Of a DNA stretch of 64,000 nt, positions 33,303 through 44,859 are shown piece by piece. The DNA is taken from the NCBI GenBank assembly GCA_025174535.1, contig JALBUN010000049.1, forward strand, positions 1,798,001 to 1,862,000, written 5' to 3'. Both the position numbers and the translations under genes were made by a program. The DNA is from Cantharellus purpuraceus. Lineage: Eukaryota > Basidiomycota > Agaricomycetes > Cantharellales > Hydnaceae. Every line of letters starts with the position of its first letter. The stretch's first letter is position 1. The notes beneath the pieces are model-generated. The model was not told the DNA's origin and ran no database searches. It worked only from the letters and a program-made list of their open reading frames with translations.

Positions 33303-34976
33303 CTAGCGACTATTGTCTGCGTCGCTGGTTGAAAATAACCAGTCGTCCCACTCTTTTCTCACAACCTTGAGCTCGCTGCTTTCTCCATCACTACTAATAG
33401 CCTGTTTCCCATAGACCCCTTCATTGAGTGCACGCAGAGCGAATGGCACCAGGCACCTCAGGTATACTGATCCCGCTGCATCAAATACCTGGCCAGCGAC
33501 TTCTCTATCTTCTCCATGGTCTTTACCCTCTACCTTGACAGCCTTGGCTTTGGCTAAAAGTCCGCGACCTACAGCCGAAAGTGATGCCTCGAGCAGATTG
33601 TTCACTTTGGGAAGCACTGACACGGGCGCCAACAACCGAAGCGAATTAAGTGCTGTAAGGACGGAATTGGTGTACGTTGCGAGTAGGGGATATGACGATA
33701 ATATGGTAGGTGCAACATGCACTGGTGAATTTTTGTCCACTTCTGGGTGTGACTGTTGTGGAAGAGAAGCTAGCAATGAAGGGGTGATAAACCAAATGGA
33801 TGGAGGATGTGATGCATTTTTCTCCATTTGACTCAAGAAATCGTCAGAAGCGCTCAAAAAGGACTTTGTCGCTGTCATTAGGACAGCGTCGACGAAAGGT
33901 TGCTGGAGTAGCGATCGGAAGTCGAGTCCAACCCTTGAGAACGACGTGGCGCAGTAGGTAAGTTGAGTGAGGAGAGAAGCAAGAGATGTTGGATCCTCTA
34001 TCTGAGGAACTGCGTTATTGAGAAGACCCATGAGTTGTGCTACCTGGGTGTGGGTATATGTTTGGAGAAAGTGCAACAGCGTGGCACACTGTTCCACGTT
34101 TTCAGATGCACGATCGAGGAAAATGCTGGTATACTGTGTCACGACGTCATAGACACCCTCCCTGAAAGCATCGACATATCGCCGAAGATATCGTGCATGG
34201 TCGGTCCGCTGTCGATCAATGCTGCTGAACACACCCTCCAGATACATGGCTCGACTTGTCAAAAATGCAAGGGCGAGCTCCTCTTCATCGAGTGTTCCCA
34301 TTCGGCGAAGGAAGTTAATCGCCTTGAAGAGAGCAGGTAGCTTCGCTGGCTCTCGTAAGAGCGCTAGAAGCTGAGACGACATTAGCCTAATAGCTTGTTC
34401 TGCTTCTGTTGCTACGTCTATGATAACAGGAACCGTGGGAAATCGTGCAAGAAGTGATGATGTGTGCGCCGAGAGGTCCATGGCTTCGGAATAATAGCCA
34501 TTCCGGACACATGTATCAATCAGTTGGGGTATTTGAAGAATGTCAAGAAGCTTGTCGTGTTGCTCGAGGACGAGTGCGGCTTTCCTGCGCTGGGATTGGA
34601 TAGTCTTTGTCGACGATGCGAAAACCTGGGTTTCCGATTCGAGTGTAGGGATCGACTCAAGCAAGGCATCCAACGAAGAAGAAAACGAGTTCAAGCAGTC
34701 AGATAGGGTAGAAGATGTCGAATGGAGAGATAAAAAGGTGGAGTACTCTGACGTACACAGGTTGGTGAGCTGTGAGGTGAGTGTATTAATCTCATTGTTG
34801 AGTGTTTGAGGTTCTGCGAGGAGTGATGGTAATGGCAGCGAAGTCAAGTACGCGAGATATGAGGATGCCTGAGGAGAAGAAAAACAATTTGGCCCTTGTG
34901 ATTGAGAGGATAACAAGTCGGCTAAGGTGGGCAATGGCAATTCTGAGGAACTCGTGCCCTCTGCTGCGGCTGTCAT
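33303..34976 (-). CDS. COG8: Conserved oligomeric Golgi complex subunit 8 (Dor1)
   Basis: Subunit of lobe B of the COG tether, which captures retrograde vesicles at the Golgi. It is a single-exon gene of 557 codons, unusual here because most neighbours are split by many introns. The N-terminal part has SSYLAYLTSLPLPSLLAEPQ and the coiled region ALLESIPTLESETQVFASST. The family signature follows: IQSQRRKAALVLEQHDKLLD, ILQIPQLIDTCVRNGYYSEA, LLALLREPAKLPALFKAINF, MGTLDEEELALAFLTSRAMY and HARYLRRYVDAFREGVYDVV. Length is normal for fungal Cog8. The start is the first ATG of the frame. Confidence 0.93.
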   Translation of the reverse strand: MTAAAEGTSSSELPLPTLADLLSSQSQGPNCFSSPQASSYLAYLTSLPLPSLLAEPQTLNNEINTLTSQLTNLCTSEYSTFLSLHSTSSTLSDCLNSFSSSLDALLESIPTLESETQVFASSTKTIQSQRRKAALVLEQHDKLLDILQIPQLIDTCVRNGYYSEAMDLSAHTSSLLARFPTVPVIIDVATEAEQAIRLMSSQLLALLREPAKLPALFKAINFLRRMGTLDEEELALAFLTSRAMYLEGVFSSIDRQRTDHARYLRRYVDAFREGVYDVVTQYTSIFLDRASENVEQCATLLHFLQTYTHTQVAQLMGLLNNAVPQIEDPTSLASLLTQLTYCATSFSRVGLDFRSLLQQPFVDAVLMTATKSFLSASDDFLSQMEKNASHPPSIWFITPSLLASLPQQSHPEVDKNSPVHVAPTILSSYPLLATYTNSVLTALNSLRLLAPVSVLPKVNNLLEASLSAVGRGLLAKAKAVKVEGKDHGEDREVAGQVFDAAGSVYLRCLVPFALRALNEGVYGKQAISSDGESSELKVVRKEWDDWLFSTSDADNSR

Positions 34977-35717
34977 ATTCTACAGGGATATTCGACGAAG
35001 GAAGGTGTTTATCAGTGTCTGTAGCTTTGTGGTAAAATATTTGAAATGAATGCACCTATAGTCTGAGGCCTTTAAGCACAGGACTGCGTGCCGGACATTT
35101 ACCCGCTAGTCGCGGGTTCCGCACTCAGCTGTGATGAGCGGAGATTGAAAGTTTCCCTGGAAGCTTGACTGATAATAAGCACAAGGGAAATATACATGGC
35201 TTCCACAACATTTGAATCACATCGTTCGTGAGGGCCTGAAGATATTCATCATTTGAGACTCTGAATACCATTTCTTCAAATTGCGCGATTCACTTGCAAG
35301 GCGCTGGAGTTTCCGAGTTGTAGATTTACTACGACGATAAGTTATTGCCAGGCTATGGAAGATACCACATAGTATAGATATACAGAGCGCGCAGAAGGCA
35401 ATCGAGAAGCATCAGGGGTGCTTCGCTTTTGATGCATTAGATAAAACTGCCGGCAGATGACGGAGCACGGCTTGACAGGTTGAGCTGAACTTGAAGATTG
35501 GAACGGCACAATTATGAATAATATAAAACTTTCGACTGGGTTTGTTTTTAGACGTCCGACGTAGTGTTATATCATAGAAGAAGAAAAAAGACATATAAAT
35601 AAGATAACTTATGCTGCTTTCTCTAGGTAGTCTGTTACATCGTGTCGAACCATTAATAGACCATCTATCGTACCGCATATCACTTCTTATACCCTTCAAG
35701 ATTCACTTTTCCTTTAA
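34977..35717. other. Intergenic, upstream of COG8
   Basis: About 740 bp; COG8 5' flank, then the 3' flank of the DUF6533 gene. No gene seen. Confidence 0.5.
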
Positions 35718-37170
35718 CTAAACTGCGTTTGCACGGGTCGACAACGGGCCAGTCGTTATAGTAGGCTCTGGAATAGACCAACCAGAGCGTTGACATGTGC
35801 TTGTCGCACCCCATTTTGCGAGGTCGCGATGGGCAGCTTCACGGAGATTGATGAGCATGCGGACTGTAAAGACGGAATGCATAACGCGCTGCATTCTGTA
35901 GGCTGTTATGCAAATGCTTCCCAGGTGATATTCAAATGGAGGACTAACAGTATGAGGGATGCACCAGGCTATTGGGAGAATGAATTAGTGTTAATATTGT
36001 GCAGAAAAAATTATGTCTTTACCGCTAACAATATGATGATGATGTTGAGAAGTGAGAAACCTATATTGGGATAAATCACGCCGTTGAGAAACAATCAAGA
36101 GAGGAGCATGGAAGTATACCGAGTAAAAGTACATAGTACATGAGACCTTCAGAATCACACCCAATGAGTAGATAGAACAGCAGAGTGCTATTATTATCTC
36201 ACCGTCTCGATACAACGTGACGGCTAGGTTTGACTTGCTGAATCGGACTAGGTCATTCAATAAGCCCGCCAATTTGTATGCGACATTCTGTAATACATAC
36301 AGTGTGCTACTCCCCTGTATACAGTCAGTACCAGAATGGCTATGATAGCGGTATTTAGCAAACGGAATATGACAGAGGAAAAAGCGTACCTGACTCGAAT
36401 ATACTGATAATTATATAACCAGCAAACAACACGCGACCGGGGGATGTTGACATCCAGCAGCTCAACAGTCGTGGGACTGGACTCGCGCTGACTGTATGAA
36501 AGGGAGAGACATTAGCCTTCCGTTCCTTTTGTCAGTAAATTTCGGGTTACATTTTACAGTCTTCCACCCAGAGTAGGCAAGTATTGATGTCGGGACGATC
36601 ATGAGAAGTATAGTCGAGAGAAGGATGAGGGCTATCTTGCGATCATGACCCCATATGATCCAGGTTCGGAACGCCAATGTCACTGCCAGGGTGATCAATG
36701 ACACACTAATACTAACGGAGAAGGAAAGAGGCAAACTGTACATTCTGAAATCAGTATGCCGACCATGATTAGAGCTGGAGACAGTATATAATTATTGTTT
36801 CAACGCAAAGGAGACCACAGGGGCTGTTGGAGGGTAACTTACAACCCGACAGAAGGTAAAGGAGTGTGCACAATTCTGGAGAGACTGATGCGGGTGCCAG
36901 ATGAACTTTTGAATAGTGCAATCAATAGCTATGACGAGCAGCACGCAAAGGGACGCACAACTTAAATTTAAAAACACATCGGTGAAAACAAGATATTTGG
37001 TGGAAAAGAACAATATCTTGACAAGACTCCAAGGTGCAGGCCAAACCAGTTTGACCTCGAGACCCAGCGTTAGTGTGTGGTCGTATACCTTTGAAGGTGT
37101 TAAGCTGTCAACATATACTAGCAAATAATTTGATATACCAATATTGCTAGACTCGCTACTACGAAACAAT
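35718..37170 (-). CDS. DUF6533 seven-helix membrane protein
   Basis: Agaricomycete family of seven-helix proteins of unknown role. Minus-strand exons give the DUF6533 signature VYDHTLTLGLEVKLVWPAPW with LVKILFFSTKYLVFTDVF, then LITLAVTLAFRTWIIWGHDR and LILLSTILLMIVPTSILAYS, SRVLFAGYIIISIFES, FSKSNLAVTLYRDG joined to LMYYVLLLG, then FSLLNIIIILLAP. A last exon gives MQRVMHSVFTVRMLINLREA, the usual C-terminal motif, ending near 35718. Seven or more exons, some only 20-40 bp, with short introns. The initiator ATG is not resolved: the first conserved exon opens without one, and an ATG at 37330 (MSVTHSQS) is a candidate. Possibly a receptor by topology; no ligand or G-protein contact is known. Confidence 0.8.
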
Positions 37171-39113
37171 TAGTAGCAGTAGGTTCAAAGTATAGAATAC
37201 TGAACGAACGATTACAGTACTAATCACTAGATCAGTATATTCAAGTGCATGGAGCAGACACAAAACACACCGTTGATATTCTGCCTGATTCCAGAATAGA
37301 AAAAAAAGACTGTGAATGAGTGACGCTCATGGCAGTGGTGAATTACAGATTATGCCCAACATGCAGCGATATATAGGTAGCGTTGCCCTACAATCCATGG
37401 AGCTGCCATTGGCACCGTCACAGCCTGAGGCAGAGACATCTTGATAGGCCCTTCGTTCCAAGGTTCAGCATAGTGAGATAAATCTCTGTTCCATATCAGG
37501 GGACAATCTTGGCCTTCCACATCTCACAGAATGACCGGCGCCCCTGCCACGTCAAATGCGAGGCCGTGGTCAGCTTTGGGTAAGTTGACAATATTAGAAT
37601 TGACAGCTGTGCATCTCTTCGATGTTTCTGATCATCTCTTCCAGCGAGCCCCAGCCTGACCAGAGACACTAACGAAGTGAGCACGTCCACTAACTCGGAG
37701 TCAAACGTGAGCCCAACGGTGAATGGCAAAGGAAACATGGATCGATTCCGAATGCAACGTAGAGTCCACAAAAGAGCCCACGAAGATGGAATATGGTAGG
37801 CGAAACTGCGGTCTACTGGACAGACAGATCTATCATGATATCTAGCAACCCGCCTTCCACAAGTCCGCGGCAGGCCGAGTTGAGCCTGATGGTCAATCCT
37901 TTGACGTGACTGGGAAAACCTGTCCAAACCTGTGCTTGATAGAAAATACTTCGTGTGAATGATCCACTAAGCCCTAAAGAGGTATTGCTAGAAAGCTATG
38001 CACCATGGCGTAGCACCAAACATCTTAGGTGTTGAGTAATATGTAATCGCCTATGTAGTAACCTCTCGCTAGCTACACAATCCTGCCACCCGCCACCAGT
38101 AATATACCATCTATCAATACACTGCGTGACAGCGTAGATCGATGCGTGAAAACGCCTAGGCAATCAACATTGTATCACGTTATTACTCATTCATGAAATA
38201 CTGCACGTCTCAGTGAGTTTAGCTTTTGTGTGCACCCTGTCTCCCCCCTCAGCCTACGAGCACTTGTCCTTGAACTAGTGGAGTATGTGGCAAACGATAT
38301 AAGCCATCATGTTGTCAACCTCAGCCGATTTGCACTCTGCTAGTCAACATCTAAGTCATCCCCTGGTGAGAAAGCTCTTCAAGCTATACTTAAGTCTCTG
38401 TATAAATGGCAGTTTCATCTTGATCACCATCCCAGGTCACCCGCTATCCCGAATCACGGAAATACCCACAAAAATTCCATCCTCGCATAGATCGACATCC
38501 TTGAGCCGGTGATTTGTTTATCAACTCGAAGACCTCGATTCCATCTTGGTACGTCGGCGTCGTCTACTCCAGCCAATCATCTGAACTCTGAAGAATGAAT
38601 TTGGGTGGAGACTGATTCGGGGCTGTGCCAGAATCATATCGCTATGTTGACATCGCCATGCACTGCCAGAGTCAACCACCAGGGGAATGGTACACTTTTG
38701 TTGGCCTCTGAATCAAACCTTCGTATCCAAGGAATTATCTCCCAATTTGCCAATGAAGAGTCACCGAGCCAGGTAAATCAACAGGCCAAAGGAAAATGGT
38801 TTACAGATGGCCCGTCAGCGTAACGTGTTTGGTCAATCAACAGTGCGAGTGTAGCTATAGCGGCAACTTTACAGTAATCCAGTCAGTGCCTTCACCAAGC
38901 ATCAGCGTGTCAGCGACATGCAAGACGGTTCTCAGACATGTTTTGAAAGCAATCATGTTTCGAAAACGATTCAACAGAGGCCCGATGTGTGAGTAAAGGA
39001 AGAACCAAGCTTTAAGATGCAATTGAATGAGGGATAGGGGGCACACAGTACCATAGACGCCCATAGACGCCCGTAGACTCTTGCGTTAGCATGGTGGTTC
39101 CCCTGGCCTGACC
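37171..39113. other. Gene-poor stretch between DUF6533 gene and ATG101
   Basis: About 1.9 kb. Short open frames exist on both strands (longest 143 codons, minus, 37496-37927) but none has a composition or motif I recognise. A 10-bp repeat lies at its right end. Confidence 0.4.
39051..39080. repeat. 10-bp tandem repeat, three units, before ATG101
   Basis: CCATAGACGC twice exactly, then a third unit CCGTAGACTC with two changes. It ends 33 bp before the ATG101 start codon, so it lies in its probable 5' UTR or core promoter. Confidence 0.8.
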
Positions 39114-40001
39114 ATGGACGGCGCGAAGCCACCAGTGATCATTATCGACATCGTCTGTAGTATCCTCACCTCAAGTCATAATTACAGCTGATGCTGCGAT
39201 CTGTCAGGTTCTGGAGCGCCAGACGACGAAAGAAGTGCTGCGCGCTTTACTGCACTCTATTCTGTTTCATCGGCTTTTAGGAACCGTGAAACCGCACACT
39301 TCTGTGGTTTATGATGTTACACTGGTACGTAAATGCGTTGGCGCTGTCGTATACTCTCATCTCTGCTTCGTGTGAGCAGCCAGCCGTGAAGGACCCAGAG
39401 ATTGAGCAGCTGGTAGACGACAAGGTCAATACCTTTTGGAGGGCTGTCGAAAGGGGGAGGCACAAGCGTGGTCAGGTATATGTCCCCCTCACCACAGACC
39501 TCAGATCCATTCAATACTTAAGGCTAGATCGTTCTTACCATGGCTGAGAAGCGGCAGAAGAAGTGGACTGTGACACAGATATTCAGCCCAGTGGAGGTGA
39601 ATGAGCCACCGTTTGACTGTCGGAGAATGTGCTGAGTAAAGCGTTCAATTTGTATAGGAAGAAGTGGCATGGGAAGAATGGTTGGCCCCTAATCCTCCAA
39701 AATTTCCGCTCTCACTGTCTCCATAGGATTATCAACGCTGAGTTGCGGCAGCCACATACAGACCGTGGTACAGTCCTTTGTTCGGCTGTGGACTGTGCTT
39801 TGTTCTTATCCACAATTAGATCGTCAAGCATTGAACGCTACTCTATCCGTGGCACTCACGGACGCGCTGCACAAGATCCTTACGCATACCTCTTCTGAGC
39901 GCGGACGCTCAGCTGTTCCGCTCATCACAAACCCATTCAACGGTCTATCACCGTTCCCGATTAACATACACGTCAATGTTGGCGGGGTCGAAGTCACTTG
40001 A
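39114..40001 (+). CDS. ATG101: Autophagy-related protein 101 (HORMA)
   Basis: HORMA-domain partner of Atg13 in the Atg1/ULK1 kinase complex that starts autophagy in most eukaryotes other than budding yeast. Its exons read MDGAKPPVIIIDIV, AAICQVLERQTTKEVLRALL, HSILFHRLLGTVKPHTSVVY, LPAVKDPEIEQLVDDKVNTF with WRAVERGRHKRGQ, IVLTMAEKRQKKWTVTQIFS, EEVAWEEWIINAELRQPHTD and a last exon ALTDALHKILTHTSSERGRS, LSPFPINIHVNVGGVEVT. These match Atg101 from end to end, including the WF-finger-type region and the GG-V-E-V tail; about 210 residues, as expected. Introns follow GT-AG; one splits the Trp codon in WEEW. The first intron, if the start at 39114 is right, would be only about 28 nt, so the N terminus needs checking. 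Confidence 0.92.
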
Positions 40002-41147
40002 CATATATTGGCTTTTCCTAGAATGCTGTAAGGAGGAAATGTTGTACTAGTATAATTGCTTACCGTAGGGCGCCTCCAAGCTCTGCTAAACTTGGGACTT
40101 AACAGTTAGCTGACGAGCTCTTTTTAACTGTCGCACATTAGTTACATTCAGTGTTTACCAGCCGTATTCCGCGGGAAATGAGAGAGGCTATGAATGATGC
40201 TATGCGGCTGGCGTTGTGAGCGCCGCCAGAAACGTCGGACTCGGAGTTAGCAAAAATCCTGCGGCGCTGGGTGCTGAGAAAGAGTTCGAAGTCAGCCGGC
40301 GTACCCGAGAAGAACAATCCAACACAGATATATCAACAATACCTCCAAATCATTTGCTACCATGCTCTGAGTTTGGTTCCTGATTAAAATGTTCGGAGTG
40401 CCACCTTTTCCCGGTCTCACATGGCAAAAGTGTGGAAAAGCCGTTTTCAGACACGATCACCAAAGCAATGTGACAGTGAAATTCGACTAGTAAAGCCTGT
40501 ACTATGAGAAATTCTTGATCAAGCTATTTCTTCTTAGTTGGCTTTGTTACATTGCGATAGTAACATTCAAGTCAAAGCAACTGGGTATTCGTGCAGAGTC
40601 AACAAGACAGTCGCAGTTGCTAGTGTCGCATTTTTGGTCTAGTTGGTAAGGTCTGATCGCACTGTAAGCACCCTCGTCGCGTTGTGTGCTGTGAACATAC
40701 CATAGGAATGTCAGGTCAGCGAGCGGGGTGTTCGATTGGTGGGAGCGGACTGGGGAACCTGATTTCCGCGTAAGGAGCAGAGCTGCCTTACAGAACCCAC
40801 TTCCAAAATGGGTGGCGTTGTGGCATAACTGCACGCAACATTCTGAGAATAGCTCGTCCATAGAGGGACATTACCAGCAAGCCTCCTCCACCTCAATTTC
40901 GCCCCAAAAAACCTAAATTTGTGCCCCCCCAATCCCTCCGAATCTTGACGTCAATATGGCTACTTCTGGCTCTATCTATCGCCGATTAAAGCTTGAAACA
41001 CATGAGTTAGAACTTGGAAAGAGAGTGCGTGATGGTACGGGAAGGGTGTGACATGTCACAAGGCCGATCCCGCGATCGCGGGACCAGATGTATGTAAGCA
41101 CAACGTACCGCGTCAGACTCACCCTTCGATCCTTTTAGCGCTGTATA
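40002..41147. other. Intergenic, ATG101 to UBA3
   Basis: About 1.1 kb. An ATG at 40956 opens a short frame (ATSGSIYRRLKLETHELELG) before a stop; it might be a small upstream exon or gene, but I cannot connect it to UBA3. A tRNA A-box-like sequence at 40635-40646 has no matching T arm. Confidence 0.4.
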
Positions 41148-42767
41148 ATGAACGGAGATGTGGAACAGGTCGATTGGCCTGGAAGATATCACCACATCGA
41201 CCAAATACTTGAGAAGCCTGGTCCCCGCACAGATCCCGACCAATTCTCCCCTGGAAAACCGGCAAGCAGCTTCCCGCCTTGTGGCATGCAGGCTGTTCAT
41301 TGCATCATGCACACTCTTCTGCAGGTCAAAGATTTTCTACGAAATAATTGCAAGATATTATGCATAGGTGCTGGGGGTCTTGGGTGCGAAATATTGAGCA
41401 ACCTTGCTTTGAGTGGGTTCAAAGACATCCATGTAATCGATATGGACACCATCGACATCAGTAATCTCAATCGTCAATTCTTGTTCCGGTGAGCACATCT
41501 CTTGATTTCAATGGAGCCATGAAGGTAACACAGGGAAGTCCGGCTGATGTGGGGCGACCAAAGGCAATTGTGGCTGCCGAGTTCGTAATGAAGAGAGTCC
41601 CAGGTGTGACGGTGACGCCGTGAGGTCAGAATTCTCCCCAAGGAACTCCTATTCATAGCATTTCAATGAAGTTATTACGGAAAAATACAAGACAAGGACG
41701 AAGGATACTATATGCAATTTCATATCATCATCTGTGGTTTGGACTCTGTCGAAGCACGACGATGGATGAACGCCACTCTAGTTAACATGGTTGACCCGGA
41801 AAATCAAGAGAGTTTGAAACCCCTTATTGACGGTGGGACGGAGGGTATGTATTAAAACATGACTACATGTTCAGAATTGATTGTCCTGTCCAGGATTCAA
41901 GGGTCAAGCTCGTGTCATCTTCCCCACAATTACTTCTTGTTATGAGTGCTCGCTGGACATGTTGAACAAACCAACCGCTTTCCCGATCTGCACAATCGCG
42001 AATACACCTCGTCTCCCTGAGCACTGTATTGAGTGGGCCTCAGTGCTCGAATGGCCAAGAGTCCACAAAGGTGGGTATTTGTAGTGATTCAAGTGCACAG
42101 CATAGCTCATTCTGTTGAAGACGAGAAAATGGACACCGATAATCCAGATCATATCGGATGGTTGTACAATGTTGCAGCTGCGCGCGCAAAGGAGTTTAAC
42201 ATCGAGGGCGTCACTTGGTCGCTCACTCAAGGTGTAGTCAAGAATATTATCCCTGCCATCGCATCTACGAATGCCATCATTGCCGCATCGTGTTGTAATG
42301 AGGCATTTAAAATTGCCACCTCCTCGGCACCCTATCTAGACAATTATTTCATGCTTATCGGCACAGATGGCGTATATTCTTACACCTTCCAGCACGAGAA
42401 GCGAGCAGACTGTCCTGTCTGTGGGCAAGAAACACATGACATGGACATTGGCAAGGAATGGACCCTCGAACGTTTGATTGAAATGCTTGTTGAACGTCAA
42501 GATTTGTGCGTACATTTCTCGCGTATTATTGATGTAGCCTTTTTCTCATACTTTATCAGCCAAATTAAGAAACCCTCACTCTCAACGCCTTCGCCCATTC
42601 ACCCTGCTAAGCAGCAGCTCTATTGGCAAGCTCCGGTACAGCTTGAAGAAGAGACACGTCCAAACTTGGAAAAGAAGCTTGTCGATCTCGTACCCAATAG
42701 AGAGGAGATTACTGTCACATCAGCGTCATTACCATTTAGCCTGTCATTGCGAATTAATTACGTATGA
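41148..42767 (+). CDS. UBA3: NEDD8-activating enzyme E1 catalytic subunit UBA3
   Basis: Catalytic half of the Uba3-Ula1/APPBP1 E1 that adenylates NEDD8/Rub1 and passes it to Ubc12 for cullin neddylation. The start [20 protein letters not shown] corresponds to the WEGR...LE start of the family. The nucleotide fold has [20 protein letters not shown] and [17 protein letters not shown]. Next come [33 protein letters not shown], and the active-site Cys in [20 protein letters not shown]. The zinc-site CPVCG and [20 protein letters not shown] precede the C-terminal ubiquitin-fold part, ending with [13 protein letters not shown]. About seven exons. The sequence just before VKDFLRNN probably contains an intron (donor near 41278). 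Confidence 0.94.
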
Positions 42768-43265
42768 TGTAAAGTTTACGCAGTCGTATCTGGTGTACTT
42801 TCATCATTGCTAGAATAAGGATCATTTCACAGCGCCGACAAATTTTTGCAATGTCTGATCAAGCTTCGTATGGCGCAACTGGCCTGAATACTGCCAAGAA
42901 AGGCGACAGACTTGTAGTAAGTCAACCAATCATCCAGAGAGATGCATGTCTGTCTGCATTTTTTCGGGTACACGGCTTGCATCCAGTGATGGCAAGGGCG
43001 CGATGGTTAAGCGATTCATAGATAGACTATTTACTGCGACGCAGGACTCAAAAGCCTATAATTCGAAGGTCGTCATGATATGTAAAAGCCAACAACCTGA
43101 ACACCGCCACAGGAAGAACAGGTGCGCAAATCACGGTAAACATTGATCCGATCAGGTGCGACTGCAGAAGACAGATAAAACGTGGTCGAAAGTACAAGGA
43201 CGGGCGCTGACTCTGCCAATCTTCTCGTGCTGGCGCTGCTAGTGGCACCAAGGCACACAATGTGT

Positions 43266-43298
43266 GGGTACCCACATCCTGACGGGTACCCACATCCT
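43266..43298. repeat. 15-bp direct repeat, 3-bp spacer
   Basis: GGGTACCCACATCCT at 43266-43280 and again at 43284-43298, exact, separated by GAC. Confidence 0.85.
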
Positions 43299-43520
43299 AG
43301 TGACTTGAGGTCAGTGAACCTTCGATCAGGACAAAAGTTTCCAGTGGTAACGTGCTAGTTACACCCGGTTTCCTGCTTACATAATATTTAGGCGACCCTT
43401 CAATACATTTCTCTCCGAGTCCTGTGGTTCAGCTCAACCTGACCAGTTTGCATGCACTCAGAGTCCAGAACAACATAGCCTTTCAAGATTTTTATTTTAC
43501 TAGAATTTTGCGTGCTCAAT

Positions 43521-43548
43521 CGCGCAGTCCTTGACGCGCAGTCCTTGA
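43521..43548. repeat. 14-bp perfect tandem duplication
   Basis: CGCGCAGTCCTTGA twice head to tail, exact. Upstream of zinc-finger gene 1. Confidence 0.85.
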
Positions 43549-43773
43549 GGCACAACGTTCGCTCCCGGTGATTTAAAAAAACAAAAGAGCCACTGTGGTA
43601 ACTTCCATTCAAGAACTCTCTCCGTCATTGGTGGGAAGAAAAATTATGATAGGCATTGACGTCGCGTGGCGGAACCTTGATGGTTCAGCATAATTGTGGA
43701 TAGCTTGGCGCACATGCGTATAAGAGCGTACGGGTGAAGGGAGTAGCGGTTTGCATCCTAGTGAACTTTCCTC

Positions 43774-44859
43774 ATGTCCTATCAACAGCGCTACCAAGCA
43801 CAAAATACTTCTACAAATAATACGACGCAAGGCATCCCTGGATACTATACTGGGCAAAATATGTCTTCTTCGCAAGGTGGCGGTAGCTCCTTCTATACTT
43901 CTGGTATGATCTGCTCGCCACTATAAGCTACCTTCAACTCATCACCAATTTCTTATTATTGTATTCGTTTTTCGTCTCCGTTTCTATCTCTTGTGCGACA
44001 TTCAACCTCCGTCTGCCATACCTCCAACTTTTTGCCTTTGTAATGATGTTGTCAAAATGCCACAGGACCCAGGGGTATGCTTATTTACTTATTCTTGCGC
44101 CATGTAACGCCAATCTCACGAGAATACAGGTGCTCAGCCTGCACATGTCCAATCAAGTCATTATTGCAACGCAAGTACTAGCTCGAGGGACACCGGTAAG
44201 GTTACGACTTGAGTATACGAAGCCTAACTGAAGACTGTCTCCACTAGGACACAAACCCTATGGCGGTGGCACAACGCAACCTGTGTGTATATCTCCCCGT
44301 TCCCCTGTCAGAAACTCTACAATAACCTTTCCTCCCAGCACAACTGGACTGAACGGGGCAGCGCGACACCGGACTCTGCTCTTCACCATCTGGTTGCGCA
44401 ACACTCGCGTGATGGGGTTGTGTCGTATTTTTGTAATTGGGAAGGGTGCACATACCCTGTTGGATTCGCCAGACACTCCCAGGTAATCGCGCACATTCGA
44501 TCCGCGCACATCCACGAAAAACCATTCTCATGCACAGCTTGGTTCGTATTCACGCCTACTCATGTATTGAACGCGGCCACTTATTCGCCACACAACAACC
44601 CCAGCAATGCAGCGTTTGAGCGCAGACAGGATGCAATTAAACATGTCGCTTCCTTGAACACCACTAAACAGTATCTGTGTAGCAACTGGTATGTACCGAT
44701 CTTTTCTTATTCGGGAAACGGTTCATTGACAGTAAATTTGACAGCGCGCGCACGTTCTCCTTGAAAAAAGAGCGAGATATCCACGAAGATTCCTGCTTAC
44801 CTCCGAATCAGGACCCCGCGAAAGCGCCACGACGGGTTGTCGGCCACTACCGAGTGTGA
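43774..44859 (+). CDS. C2H2 zinc-finger protein, paralogue 1
   Basis: Probable nuclear DNA-binding protein. The N-terminal exons are Gln/Ser/Asn-rich (MSYQQRYQAQNTSTNNTTQG, GAQPAHVQSSHYCNASTSSR). The central exon (44285-44550) carries a first finger, FCNWEGCTYPVGFARHSQVI then AHIRSAHIHEKPF, with Cx4C and Hx4H spacing and the HEKPF linker. The next finger is SCTAC joined to NAAFERRQDAIKHVASLN, and the last is LCSNC joined to ARTFSLKKERDIHEDSC, ending RVVGHYRV at 44859. The second Cys of fingers 2 and 3 is encoded across an intron (TG|C). The later fingers are imperfect C2H2: one His is replaced. A close paralogue with the same layout lies at 48719. Targets unknown. Confidence 0.8.

Larger units (their letters stand above)
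42768..43773. other. Intergenic, UBA3 to zinc-finger gene 1
   Basis: About 1 kb. A possible first exon at 42851 (MSDQASYGATGLNTAKKGDR, then a GTAAGT donor) suggests a small gene, but I cannot find convincing following exons. Two short direct repeats are listed separately. Confidence 0.4.

Noticed and set aside
35090..35130. CCCGC-TAGT-CGCGGG stretch as part of a tRNA or terminator
   Set aside because: No cloverleaf can be formed and it lies in the COG8 upstream region.
37496..37927. Minus-strand 143-codon frame as a gene
   Set aside because: Arg/His/Ser-heavy composition without motif, typical of a chance frame.
40620..40760. Possible tRNA gene: TGGTCTAGTTGG resembles an A box and TTCGATT further on resembles a T loop
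   Set aside because: No matching acceptor or T stem can be drawn (the bases flanking TTCGATT do not pair), and the anticodon arm does not close.
40956..41040. Upstream ATG frame as the true start of UBA3
   Set aside because: Its residues do not match the family N terminus, whereas the ATG at 41148 gives the expected [12 protein letters not shown] start.
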